Shown piece by piece: positions 46,186-55,981 of a DNA stretch of 64,000 nucleotides (the stretch's first letter is position 1; every line of letters starts with the position of its first letter). The stretch comes from Streptococcus suis (GTDB lineage: Bacteria > Bacillota > Bacilli > Lactobacillales > Streptococcaceae), in the NCBI GenBank assembly GCA_002831545.1, contig CP025095.1, forward strand, positions 992,001 to 1,056,000, written 5' to 3'. Position numbers and translations under genes: made by a program. The notes under the pieces were generated by a model. The model was not told where the DNA came from. It did no database searches and saw nothing but the letters and a program-made list of their open reading frames with translations.

Positions 46186-47253
46186 ATGAACAAGAAACTT
46201 GTAGGACTTGGTCTGGCAGCTGTTGCGGCTGTATCTTTGGCTGCATGTGGTAACCGTGCTTCAAAAAGCAGTAGCTCAGAAGCATCTTCATCAGCGGACA
46301 CATCTGTAAAAGCTGCTATCGTTACTGACATTGGTGGTGTTGATGACCGTTCATTCAACCAATCTGCATGGGAAGGTCTTCAAGAATGGGGTAATGCAGC
46401 TGGTCTTTCTAAAGGTAATGGCTACGATTACTTCCAATCAGCTAATGAATCAGAATACATTACAAACCTTGATTCAGCTGTTGCTGGTGGTTACAACCTT
46501 GTGTTCGGTATTGGTTTTGCCTTGGAGAGTGCGATTGCTGAGGTTGCACCAAATAATCCTGACACACACTATGTAATCGTGGATAGTGTTGTTCCAGATC
46601 AAGACAACGTAGTTAGCGTAGGTTTCGCAGACCATGAAGCATCATATCTTGCTGGTGTTGCTGCAGCTAAGTCAACTAAAACAAACCACGTAGGTTTCAT
46701 CGGTGGTATGGAAGGTGTTATCATCGATCGCTTTGAAGCTGGTTTCGTTGCGGGTGCTAAGTCTGTAAACAAAGACATCAAGATTACAGTTGACTATGCA
46801 GGTTCATTTGGTGATGCTGCTAAAGGTCAAACTCTTGCAGCTGCTCAATATGCTGCAGGTGCAGACGTGATCTTCCACGCTTCTGGTGGTACTGGTAACG
46901 GTGTATTTGCTGCTGCTAAAGCAGAAAATGAAACTCGTAATGAAGCAGATAAAGTTTGGGTAATCGGTGTTGACCGTGACCAATCAGCAGAAGGTGAATA
47001 CACTTCTAAAGATGGTAAGTCTTCTAACTTTGTATTGGCTTCAACATTGAAACAAGTTGGTACTTCAGTTAAAGATATTGCAACTAAAGCTGTTGCAGGT
47101 GAATTCCCTGGTGGTCAAGTACTTCGATTCTCATTGAAAGATAAAGGTGTTGAATTGGCAGAAACTAACCTTTCAGAAGATGCTTCTAAAGCAGTTGCAG
47201 ATGCTAAGCAAGCTATCTTGGATGGTAAAGTAGAAGTTCCTGAAAAACCTTAA
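46186..47253 (+). CDS. bmpA: Nucleoside-binding BMP-family lipoprotein
   Basis: A 355-residue lipoprotein of the Bmp/PnrA-like family (lipobox LAAC, Cys about 21, followed by a Ser-rich linker). The ligand domain has IVTDIGGVDDRSFNQSAWEG and HASGGTGNGVFAAAK, typical nucleoside contacts. It is the extracellular receptor for the NupABC transporter encoded downstream; the related S. mutans system takes up cytidine and other nucleosides. Codon use is strongly biased, consistent with high expression. Confidence 0.88.
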   Translation: MNKKLVGLGLAAVAAVSLAACGNRASKSSSSEASSSADTSVKAAIVTDIGGVDDRSFNQSAWEGLQEWGNAAGLSKGNGYDYFQSANESEYITNLDSAVAGGYNLVFGIGFALESAIAEVAPNNPDTHYVIVDSVVPDQDNVVSVGFADHEASYLAGVAAAKSTKTNHVGFIGGMEGVIIDRFEAGFVAGAKSVNKDIKITVDYAGSFGDAAKGQTLAAAQYAAGADVIFHASGGTGNGVFAAAKAENETRNEADKVWVIGVDRDQSAEGEYTSKDGKSSNFVLASTLKQVGTSVKDIATKAVAGEFPGGQVLRFSLKDKGVELAETNLSEDASKAVADAKQAILDGKVEVPEKP

Positions 47254-47447
47254 TGAATTTCTTTTCGACAATTCCGATTCGGCGACCCGACGGGGTCGCC
47301 GTTTTCGGGCTGAGATTTTTCTCAGTAAAGCCTATCAGCTATGGTAGGTTTTACTGACAAAAATGGTGTAGTTGATGAAGAATTTTAAGGTACTAAAGTA
47401 GTACTGAAGAATTTTCAGAAGGCTATAGTCAGAAAGGATAATAGATT
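47254..47447 (+). other. Spacer with tandem stem-loops between bmpA and nupA
   Basis: Three hairpins in a row: CGGCGACCC/GGGTCGCCG (47280-47301, followed by TTTTC), CTGAG/CTCAG (about 47310-47325), and AGTAAA-CCTA/TAGG-TTTACT (about 47325-47357). The first is a credible partial terminator. The arrangement would make much more binding lipoprotein than transporter from one operon. Confidence 0.6.
47280..47305 (+). terminator. Partial terminator after bmpA
   Basis: A 9-bp GC-rich stem with loop GACG and only four T. It stands out in a low-GC region. Confidence 0.65.
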
Positions 47448-48983
47448 ATGACTAAGGATTATGTCATTGAAATGCGCAATATCACTAAGATATTTGGTGA
47501 ATTTGTAGCAAATGACCACATCAATTTGAATGTCAGACGTGGTGAAATCCATGCCCTTCTTGGTGAGAATGGTGCGGATAAATCTACTCTGATGAACATG
47601 CTTGCTGGCTTGTTGGAACCTACAAGCGGTGAAATTGTTATCAACGGTCAATCCGTGAAGATTGACTCTCCATCCAAAGCAGCCCAATTGGGTATTGGTA
47701 TGGTGCACCAACACTTTATGTTGGTTGATGCTTTCACAGTTGCTGAGAACATCATTCTTGGTTCTGAAACCACCAAAGGTGGCGTGATTGACCTTAAAAA
47801 AGCTATCGCAGAAATTAAAGAACTTTCTGCTAAATATGGTCTTGAAGTTGATCCAACTGCAAAGGTTGCAGATATTTCTGTGGGTGCACAGCAACGTGTA
47901 GAAATCCTTAAAACACTTTACCGTGGAGCAGACCTTTTAATTTTTGATGAGCCGACAGCTGTATTGACCCCTGCGGAAATTGCAGAGCTCTTGAAAATTA
48001 TGAAAGCCTTGGTTGAAGAAGGTAAATCTATTATTTTGATTACGCACAAATTGGATGAAATTCGTGCAGTTGCCGATAGTGTAACAGTTATTCGTCGAGG
48101 TAAATCAATCGAAACAGTTGCCGTTGAAGGAGCAACAAACCAAGATTTGGCTGAGTGGATGGTTGGACGTTCCGTTTCCTTTAAAACAGAGAAAGTTGAA
48201 GCGAGTCCTAAAGAAGTCATTTTGTCAATTAAGGATTTGGTTGTCAATGAAAACCGTGGTATTCCAGCAGTTAAGGGCTTGTCGCTTGATGTTCGAGCAG
48301 GTGAGGTTGTTGGTATTGCCGGTATCGACGGAAACGGTCAAAGTGAGTTGATTCAGGCAATCACTGGTTTACGTAAGGTAAAATCTGGCTCAATCACTAT
48401 CAAAGGTGAGGAAGTAGTTGGTAAAACTCCACGTAAAATTACAGAAATGCAAGTGAGCCACGTTCCCGAAGATCGTCATCGTGATGGACTCGTTCTTCCG
48501 ATGACTGTTGCGGAGAACTTTGCGCTTCAAACTTACTATAAAGAACCGATTTCAAAAAATGGTATCTTGAACTATAATATCATTAATGAAAAAGCACGCG
48601 CGTTAATGGAAGAATTTGACGTTCGCGGGGCGAGTGAACTCGTCCCAATCAAGGCTCTTTCAGGCGGTAACCAGCAAAAAGCTATCATCGCGCGTGAAAT
48701 CGATCGCAACCCAGACCTTTTCATTGTTAGCCAACCAACACGCGGTTTGGACGTTGGTGCTATTGAGTATATTCGTAAGCGTCTCATTGCAGAACGTGAT
48801 AAGGGTAAGGCTGTTCTTGTTGTCAGCTTCGAATTGGATGAAATTTTGGATGTATCAGATAGAATTGCTGTTATCCATGATGGTGTCATCCATGGTATTG
48901 TTGAACCTGCTAAGACCAATAAACAAGAGTTAGGTGTCTTGATGGCAGGTGGACATATTGAGAAGGGAGAAGAACATGCTTAA
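47448..48983 (+). CDS. nupA: Nucleoside ABC transporter, double ATPase, altered Walker A
   Basis: A 511-residue protein with two nucleotide-binding domains. Domain 1: Walker A reads GENGADKSTL (about 38-47), where the family has GENGAGKSTL, so the last glycine of the P-loop is Asp (codon GAT). Its signature ISVGAQQRVEI, Walker B LLIFDEPTAVL and switch His in LITHKLDE are normal. Domain 2: Walker A-like GIDGNGQSELI, signature LSGGNQQKAII and VSQPTRGLD, typical for this half. The change probably weakens or abolishes ATP binding at the canonical site, unless it is a sequencing error. It energises NupB/NupC. Confidence 0.9.
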   Translation: MTKDYVIEMRNITKIFGEFVANDHINLNVRRGEIHALLGENGADKSTLMNMLAGLLEPTSGEIVINGQSVKIDSPSKAAQLGIGMVHQHFMLVDAFTVAENIILGSETTKGGVIDLKKAIAEIKELSAKYGLEVDPTAKVADISVGAQQRVEILKTLYRGADLLIFDEPTAVLTPAEIAELLKIMKALVEEGKSIILITHKLDEIRAVADSVTVIRRGKSIETVAVEGATNQDLAEWMVGRSVSFKTEKVEASPKEVILSIKDLVVNENRGIPAVKGLSLDVRAGEVVGIAGIDGNGQSELIQAITGLRKVKSGSITIKGEEVVGKTPRKITEMQVSHVPEDRHRDGLVLPMTVAENFALQTYYKEPISKNGILNYNIINEKARALMEEFDVRGASELVPIKALSGGNQQKAIIAREIDRNPDLFIVSQPTRGLDVGAIEYIRKRLIAERDKGKAVLVVSFELDEILDVSDRIAVIHDGVIHGIVEPAKTNKQELGVLMAGGHIEKGEEHA

Positions 48984-50037
48984 TAAATATAAGAATTTGG
49001 CCCTTCCATTAATGGCTGTGGTCAGCGGTATCCTACTTGGAGCGATTGTCATGCTTGTTTTTGGCTACGATCCAATTTGGGGCTATGAAGAGTTATTCTA
49101 TTCAGCTTTTGGTAATATCAAATCAATTGGTGAAATTTTCCGTGCAATGGCACCACTTGTTTTCACTGCTCTCGGTTTCGCAGTAGCTAGTCGTGCAGGT
49201 TTCTTCAACGTTGGTTTGTCTGGTCAGGCCTATGTTGGTTGGGTTTTTGCTGGATGGTTTGCCTTGGCAAATCCTGACTTACCACGTCCAGTTTTGATTT
49301 TGGGAACAGTCTTGATTGCTATGTTGGCAGGCGGTATTGCTGGAGCTATTCCAGGTATTCTACGTGCCTATTTGGGAACAAGTGAAGTTATCGTTACGAT
49401 TATGATGAACTACATCTTACTCTATTCATGTAACTATATCATTCGTGATGTATTTGCAGATAGTTTGATGAAGAATACAGACTCAACAGTTAACGTGTCA
49501 GCAAATGCCTCTTACCAAACAGAGTGGCTCCGTGCATTGACAGATAACTCACGTATGAATATTGGTATTTTCTTTGCCATTATTGCAGTTTTTGTGATTT
49601 GGTTCCTATTGACCAAAACGACTCTTGGTTTTGAGATTCGCTCAGTGGGGCTTAACCCAACAGCATCGGATTATGCGGGTATGTCTGCGAAACGTACGAT
49701 TATTCTATCTATGGTTATTTCAGGTGCTCTTGCGGGTCTTGGGGGAGCTATCCAAGGTTTGGGTACTTTCCAAAACGTTTATATCCAAAGCGGTAACTTG
49801 GATATTGGTTTTAATGGTATGTCAGTAGCGCTTTTAGCTTCTAATTCACCGTTAGGTATTCCATTGGCTGCCTTTCTATTCGGTGTTCTTTCTGTCGGTG
49901 CCCCAGGTATGGTACGTGCACAGATTCCACCTGAATTGATCAACGTTGTTACGGCATCAATCATTTTCTTTATCGGTGTGAAATTTATTTTTGAACAATT
50001 ATTAAAATCTAGAAATAAAGCGAAAGGAGCGAAATAA
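48976..50037 (+). CDS. nupB: Nucleoside ABC transporter, permease 1
   Basis: A 353-residue BPD_transp_2-type permease with about eight to ten hydrophobic segments. GFAVASRAGFFNVGLSGQAY and ASDYAGMSAKRTIILSMVIS are family features. The start ATG 48976 overlaps the nupA stop by 8 bp, with a strong GAGAAGGGAG ribosome site. It forms the channel with NupC. Confidence 0.9.
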   Translation: MLNKYKNLALPLMAVVSGILLGAIVMLVFGYDPIWGYEELFYSAFGNIKSIGEIFRAMAPLVFTALGFAVASRAGFFNVGLSGQAYVGWVFAGWFALANPDLPRPVLILGTVLIAMLAGGIAGAIPGILRAYLGTSEVIVTIMMNYILLYSCNYIIRDVFADSLMKNTDSTVNVSANASYQTEWLRALTDNSRMNIGIFFAIIAVFVIWFLLTKTTLGFEIRSVGLNPTASDYAGMSAKRTIILSMVISGALAGLGGAIQGLGTFQNVYIQSGNLDIGFNGMSVALLASNSPLGIPLAAFLFGVLSVGAPGMVRAQIPPELINVVTASIIFFIGVKFIFEQLLKSRNKAKGAK

Positions 50038-50038
50038 G

Positions 50039-50992
50039 ATGAATGTTTCAATTCTTGCCTTACTCATTTCGCAAATGTTGATTTATTCAGCACCCTTAAT
50101 CTTTACCAGTCTTGGAGGAGTTTTCTCTGAACGCGGTGGTATTGTAAACGTTGGTCTAGAAGGAATCATGGTTATCGGTGCCTTTGCTGGTGTTGTTTTC
50201 AATATCGAATTTGCAGGGACATTTGGTAATGCTACTCCATTATTAGCTGTTATTGTAGGAGGTCTTGCTGGTGTTATCTTTGCCACTATTCATGCGATGG
50301 CGACGATTAATTTCCGTGCAGACCACGTTGTATCAGGTACGGTGTTGAACCTTTTGGCTCCAGCATTGGGAGTTTTCCTAGTCAAGGTTATCTATAATAA
50401 GGGTCAAACTGATAGTATTACTGAATCATTTGGTAAATTTTCATTCCCTATCTTGGCAGATATTCCAATCATTGGTGAAATTTTCTTCAAAAATACAAGC
50501 TTGATGGGTTATGTGGCTATTGCAACAGCATTTCTTGCTTGGTTCATCCTTTATAAAACCAAGTTCGGTTTGCGCCTTCGTTCAGTAGGTGAACATCCGC
50601 AGGCAGCGGATACTTTGGGAATCAATGTCTACGCTATGCGTTATGCAGGTGTGTTGATTGCTGGTTTCCTTGGTGGTGTTGGTGGAGCTGTAAGTGCTCA
50701 ATCAGTGAATATCAACTTCTCTGCAACAACAATCGTAGGTTCAGGTTTCATCGCTCTAGCAGCTGTAATTTTCGGTAAGTGGAATCCAATTGGCGCTATG
50801 CTCGCCAGTCTATTCTTCGGTCTTTCGCAAAGTTTGGCAGTAGTGGGTGGACAATTACCAGGATTGAAAGATATTCCAACGGTTTATCTTCAAATTGCAC
50901 CATATTTGATTACTGTTATTGCTCTGTCTGCTTTCTTTGGTAAAGCAGTCGCTCCTAAAGCAGACGGTATCAACTATATCAAATCTAAATAA
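50039..50992 (+). CDS. nupC: Nucleoside ABC transporter, permease 2
   Basis: A 317-residue permease paralogous to the preceding gene, with about eight to ten hydrophobic segments. FSERGGIVNVGLEGIMV and LRSVGEHPQAADTLGINVY are characteristic. It begins 1 bp after nupB ends. The last gene of the salvage and uptake cluster, with a terminator right after it. Confidence 0.9.
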   Translation: MNVSILALLISQMLIYSAPLIFTSLGGVFSERGGIVNVGLEGIMVIGAFAGVVFNIEFAGTFGNATPLLAVIVGGLAGVIFATIHAMATINFRADHVVSGTVLNLLAPALGVFLVKVIYNKGQTDSITESFGKFSFPILADIPIIGEIFFKNTSLMGYVAIATAFLAWFILYKTKFGLRLRSVGEHPQAADTLGINVYAMRYAGVLIAGFLGGVGGAVSAQSVNINFSATTIVGSGFIALAAVIFGKWNPIGAMLASLFFGLSQSLAVVGGQLPGLKDIPTVYLQIAPYLITVIALSAFFGKAVAPKADGINYIKSK

Positions 50993-51013
50993 AAAGGTCC
51001 ACTGGACCTTTTT
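50991..51013 (+). terminator. Terminator after nupC
   Basis: AAAAAGGTCCA and TGGACCTTTTT form a near-perfect palindrome overlapping the stop. A second version, with two changes, lies at 51209-51232. Confidence 0.8.
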
Positions 51014-51337
51014 ATCATGAGCTTGAAAATACGAAAGCGAATAAGGTCCAGCGAACCTTTCAGATTGAAGAAAAAGTCCATTTTGGATAATTTTCTTCAA
51101 TCTTTTTTCTTTATGTTGAAAATTAAAAACTCTCAGAAACGCTGAAATATCAATGTTTCTAAGAGTTTAATAACCTGCTATCTTTCGCAAACTTCTTCAA
51201 TTTTTTTAGGTCCAGTGGATCTTTTTATCATGTTCTTTGCTGTACAGGAAATGAATAATTGTCCTATTCAAAGGAAGAGGAGTTATAGAGTCCACTGTCA
51301 CAGATGGAATTGCTATGTTACGTTATGATATTAGAAG
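50993..51337. repeat. Structured intergenic block with duplicated terminator
   Basis: No gene is seen in this stretch. The 24-bp segment 50996-51019 recurs at 51209-51232 with two mismatches, and a partial version lies at about 51046-51057. Between them are two long inverted repeats: AGATTGAAGAAAA/TTTTCTTCAATCT (about 51062-51106) and AAACTCT-AGAAAC/GTTTCT-AGAGTTT (about 51128-51169). The layout suggests a small insertion or repeated duplication after the operon. Confidence 0.55.
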
Positions 51338-51371
51338 GTAAAAAAGGCGAGCTATTGCTCACCTTTTTTAC
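51338..51371 (-). terminator. ldh: Terminator of ldh
   Basis: AAAAAAGG-GAGC, loop TATT, GCTC-CCTTTTTT; symmetric, so it can also stop + strand read-through. Confidence 0.8.
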
Positions 51372-51383
51372 TATTTTATATAA

Positions 51384-52403
<1,020 letters not shown>

Positions 52404-52421
52404 TCATCCCGACCATAATAC

Positions 52422-52468
52422 ATTCTAGCATGTTTTAAGCTTTTTGTCACTTGTGAAAGCGCCTTTGA
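52422..52468 (-). promoter_or_regulatory. ldh: ldh promoter with candidate cre site
   Basis: On the minus strand: GTGACA (52445-52450), 17-bp spacer, TAGAAT (52422-52427). Directly upstream, TGTGAAAGCGCCTTTGA (+ strand 52452-52468) resembles a catabolite responsive element. A cre abutting the -35 box from upstream is the position in which CcpA activates rather than blocks, as described for lactic acid bacteria. Confidence 0.55.
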
Positions 52469-52514
52469 AAATGTTTACATGCTAGTTTCCAACAAAGAAA
52501 TTTATTCGCCAATA

Positions 52515-52523
52515 TGGTATAAT
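52515..52523 (+). promoter_or_regulatory. gyrA: Extended -10 promoter of gyrA
   Basis: TGGTATAAT with the -10 hexamer at 52518-52523, followed by a leader of about 26 bases with a GAAAGAGG ribosome site before ATG 52556. Confidence 0.6.
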
Positions 52524-52555
52524 AGAAGCACAATGACTGTTGAAAGAGGCATATA

Positions 52556-55000
52556 ATGCAAGATAAAAACTTAGTAACGGTTAATCTGACCAATGAGATG
52601 AAATCATCCTTCATCGACTATGCGATGAGTGTTATCGTTTCACGTGCTCTGCCTGATGTACGTGATGGTCTGAAGCCGGTTCATCGCCGTATTTTGTATG
52701 GGATGAATGAATTAGGAATTACACCGGATAAACCACATAAAAAATCAGCCCGTATTACAGGGGATGTTATGGGTAAATACCATCCGCACGGGGATAGTGC
52801 GATTTACGAAGCAATGGTTCGTATGGCGCAATGGTGGAGCTACCGTCACATGTTAGTTGATGGTCACGGAAACTTTGGTTCCATGGATGGCGACGGAGCA
52901 GCCGCTCAGCGTTATACAGAAGCACGTATGAGCAAGATTGCGCTTGAAATGCTTCGTGATATTAACAAGAACACGGTAAATTTTGCGGATAACTATGACG
53001 CGAGTGAACGTGAGCCTGAGGTTTTACCTGCTCGTTTCCCTAACCTTCTGGTTAACGGAACGACTGGTATCGCCGTTGGTATGGCTACCAACATTCCTCC
53101 ACACAACTTGGGTGAGACTATCGAGGCAGTTAAGCTGGTTATGGACAATCCAGAGGTAACAACTCGTGAAATCATGGAAGTCCTGCCTGGACCAGACTTT
53201 CCGACTGGTGCCTTGGTTATGGGGAAATCTGGAATTCACCGTGCTTATGAAACTGGTAAAGGTTCAATAGTTCTTCGTTCCCGCACAGAAATTGAAGAAT
53301 ATGGAAATGGTCGTGAACGCATTGTTGTTACAGAGTTTCCATATATGGTCAATAAGTCCAAGGTTCAAGAACATATTGTTAAATTAGTCCAAGAAAAACG
53401 TATTGAAGGAATCACTGCTGTTCGAGACGAATCCAACCGTGAGGGTGTACGATTTGTTATCGAAGTTCGTCGTGATGCTTCTGCTAACGTTATTTTGAAT
53501 AACCTATTCAAGCAAACACAGCTTCAAACCAACTTTAGTTTCAACATGTTGGCCATCCAAAATGGTGTACCGAAAATCCTTTCTGTACGTCAGATTCTAG
53601 AGTCTTATATTGAACACCAAAAAGAAGTAGTCACTCGTCGTACACGATTTGATAAAGAAAAGGCTGAGGCGCGTGCTCATATCTTAGAAGGCTTGCTGAT
53701 TGCTCTTGACCATATTGATGAAGTCATTCGTATTATCCGTAATTCAGAAACTGATGCTATTGCTCAAGCTGAATTGATGGAGAAATTTGACCTTTCTGAA
53801 CGTCAGAGTCAGGCTATTCTTGATATGCGTCTTCGTCGTTTGACAGGTTTGGAACGCGACAAGATTCAATCAGAATATGATGAGTTAGTGGCATTGATTG
53901 CAGATTTGGCTGACATTCTAGCTAAGCCTGAGCGTGTTGTTCAGATTATTAAAGACGAATTAGAAGAAGTCAAACGTAAATATGCTGACCCACGCCGTAC
54001 AGAATTGATGGTTGGTGAAGTTCTTTCCCTTGAAGATGAGGACTTGATTGAAGAAACGGATGTTTTAATCACTTTGTCAAATCAAGGCTACATCAAGCGT
54101 TTAGCACAGGATGAGTTTCAAGCTCAGAAGCGTGGAGGACGTGGGGTTCAAGGAACTGGCGTCAAGGATGATGATTTTGTACGAGAATTAGTCTCTACAA
54201 GCACTCATGATCGCTTGCTCTTCTTCACTAACAAGGGACGTGTTTACCGTCTCAAAGGCTATGAAATCCCAGAATATGGTCGTACTGCAAAGGGACTTCC
54301 AGTAGTCAATTTGCTTAAATTGGAAGAAAACGAGGCAATTCAAACCATTATCAACGTGACCAAGGACCAGGAGGCAGATAGCTATCTCTTCTTTGCAACC
54401 CGTCAAGGTGTGGTCAAGCGGACAAGTGTTTCAGAATTTGCTAATATCCGTCAAAGTGGTCTCAAGGCATTGAACTTGAAAGAAGATGACGAGTTGATTA
54501 ACGTTTTCTTGACCAATGGCCAGGCAGATGTTATCATGGGGACCAAATTTGGCTATTCTGTTCGTTTTACAGAAACAGATGTTCGTAATATGGGCCGTAC
54601 TGCGACTGGTGTTCGCGGTATTAAACTACGCGAGGGAGACCAGTTAGTTGGTGCGACCATGATTTCAGATGATCAGGAAGTTCTTGTCTTGACAGAAAAA
54701 GGTTTTGGTAAGCGTACCCCAGCCAGCGAGTATCCAACCAAAGGTCGTGGTGGTAAGGGTATCAAGACTCTTAAAGTTGCTGATAAGAATGGTTCTCTGG
54801 CAGGTTTGACAACGGTATCTGGTGATGAAGATATTATGGTTATTACCGATACTGGTGTGATTATTCGTACAAGTGTTGCAAATATTTCACAAACAGGTCG
54901 TTCAACCATGGGTGTAAAAGTGATGCGCTTGAATGATGAAGCGAAAATCATGACCTTTGCCTTGGTAGATGCTGCCGAAATTAAAGAAGAAAAGGAATAA
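52556..55000 (+). CDS. gyrA: DNA gyrase subunit A
   Basis: An 814-residue subunit of gyrase, which introduces negative supercoils. The catalytic Tyr is at about 120 in [10 protein letters not shown]. The breakage-reunion domain spans about 1-490 and the beta-pinwheel about 500-810, with the GyrA box [10 protein letters not shown] (distinguishing it from ParC). The quinolone-resistance positions are wild type: Ser81 and Glu85 in [10 protein letters not shown]. Followed 6 bp later by srtA. Confidence 0.95.
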   Translation: MQDKNLVTVNLTNEMKSSFIDYAMSVIVSRALPDVRDGLKPVHRRILYGMNELGITPDKPHKKSARITGDVMGKYHPHGDSAIYEAMVRMAQWWSYRHMLVDGHGNFGSMDGDGAAAQRYTEARMSKIALEMLRDINKNTVNFADNYDASEREPEVLPARFPNLLVNGTTGIAVGMATNIPPHNLGETIEAVKLVMDNPEVTTREIMEVLPGPDFPTGALVMGKSGIHRAYETGKGSIVLRSRTEIEEYGNGRERIVVTEFPYMVNKSKVQEHIVKLVQEKRIEGITAVRDESNREGVRFVIEVRRDASANVILNNLFKQTQLQTNFSFNMLAIQNGVPKILSVRQILESYIEHQKEVVTRRTRFDKEKAEARAHILEGLLIALDHIDEVIRIIRNSETDAIAQAELMEKFDLSERQSQAILDMRLRRLTGLERDKIQSEYDELVALIADLADILAKPERVVQIIKDELEEVKRKYADPRRTELMVGEVLSLEDEDLIEETDVLITLSNQGYIKRLAQDEFQAQKRGGRGVQGTGVKDDDFVRELVSTSTHDRLLFFTNKGRVYRLKGYEIPEYGRTAKGLPVVNLLKLEENEAIQTIINVTKDQEADSYLFFATRQGVVKRTSVSEFANIRQSGLKALNLKEDDELINVFLTNGQADVIMGTKFGYSVRFTETDVRNMGRTATGVRGIKLREGDQLVGATMISDDQEVLVLTEKGFGKRTPASEYPTKGRGGKGIKTLKVADKNGSLAGLTTVSGDEDIMVITDTGVIIRTSVANISQTGRSTMGVKVMRLNDEAKIMTFALVDAAEIKEEKE

Positions 55001-55006
55001 ATAATC

Positions 55007-55756
55007 ATGTCAAAACGTGAAAAAAAGAAGAAGAGTAAAGGTTCTTTTTGGCGCAATCTTTTAACAGTTGTATTGATACTGATTTCCCTAGCGTTGATAT
55101 TCAACACCTCTATCCGTAATTTTATTATCGGCTGGAATACGAATAAATACCAGATTAGCAATGTTACGACAGAGGATATCGAAAAGAATAAACAGGCTGA
55201 AACAACATTTGATTTCGATCAGGTTCAGTCTATTTCTACAGAGGCTATTTTAGCAGCTCAGTGGGATGCACAACGCTTACCTGTAATTGGTGGAATTGCG
55301 GTTCCCGAGCTTGGTATCAACCTTCCTATTTTTAAAGGGGTCTTCAATACTTCGCTCATGTATGGAGCTGGTACCATGAAGGAAAACCAAGAGATGGGGA
55401 AAGGAAATTATGCGTTGGCCAGCCACCATATTTTTGGTGTAACTGGTGCGGCAGATGTTCTCTTTTCACCGCTTGATCGTGCTAAAAACGGCATGAAAAT
55501 CTATATTACTGACAAGACCAATGTTTACACCTACGTTATTGATAGTGTGGAAATTGTTTCGCCTGAAAGTGTCTATGTCATTGATGATGTAGAAGGACGT
55601 ACAGAAGTTACGTTAGTGACATGTACGGACTATTATGCTACGCAACGTATTGTTGTAAAAGGAGTTCTTGAATCAACAACTCCATATAATGAAACTGCAA
55701 AAGACATCTTAGATTCCTTCAATAAGAGTTATAATCAGTATGATTATGGACAATAA
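55007..55756 (+). CDS. srtA: Class A sortase
   Basis: A 249-residue transpeptidase that attaches LPXTG proteins to peptidoglycan. One N-terminal membrane helix (about 17-36) follows a very basic start. The catalytic residues are His in ALASHHIFG, Cys in LVTCTDYYATQ and Arg in RIVVKG. Immediately downstream of gyrA, an arrangement known in streptococci. Confidence 0.95.
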   Translation: MSKREKKKKSKGSFWRNLLTVVLILISLALIFNTSIRNFIIGWNTNKYQISNVTTEDIEKNKQAETTFDFDQVQSISTEAILAAQWDAQRLPVIGGIAVPELGINLPIFKGVFNTSLMYGAGTMKENQEMGKGNYALASHHIFGVTGAADVLFSPLDRAKNGMKIYITDKTNVYTYVIDSVEIVSPESVYVIDDVEGRTEVTLVTCTDYYATQRIVVKGVLESTTPYNETAKDILDSFNKSYNQYDYGQ

Positions 55757-55770
55757 AACATCTATATATT

Positions 55771-55845
55771 GGCTCTTTGTCAACTGTAGTGGGTAGATGA
55801 AAAGCTAACACCTAGAGAGGACGAAATGCGTTCTCTCTTTCCTTA
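55771..55845. mobile_element. Remnant of an ISL3-like IS end
   Basis: GGCTCTTTGTCAACTGTAGT resembles the terminal repeat of streptococcal ISL3-family elements as I recall it. A hairpin AGAGAG..CTCTCT (about 55816-55841) follows and may end srtA transcription. No transposase remains. Confidence 0.45.
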
Positions 55846-55850
55846 TGTTT

Positions 55851-55945
55851 AAAACACAGATAGATTCAAGCTGATTTTAATGAAATCCAGCCGAACTATT
55901 TGTGTTTTTATTTTTATCTCTATTATCTTGGACTAATTTCTTATA
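55851..55945. mobile_element. Remnant of an IS1182-type element end
   Basis: This stretch aligns with the left inner end of the IS1182 element (about 886-976): AAAACACAGATAGATT, ATGAAATCCAGC and TTATCTTGGACTA are shared in order. It includes the last transposase codons and the terminator stem, but nothing else of the element. Confidence 0.6.
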
Positions 55946-55981
55946 CTTAACTAATTTCAAAAACTGAAGTATGATAGAAAC

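Noticed and set aside
52793..52813. Possible fluoroquinolone-resistance change in gyrA
   Set aside because: The resistance positions read Ser81 and Glu85, the sensitive form.
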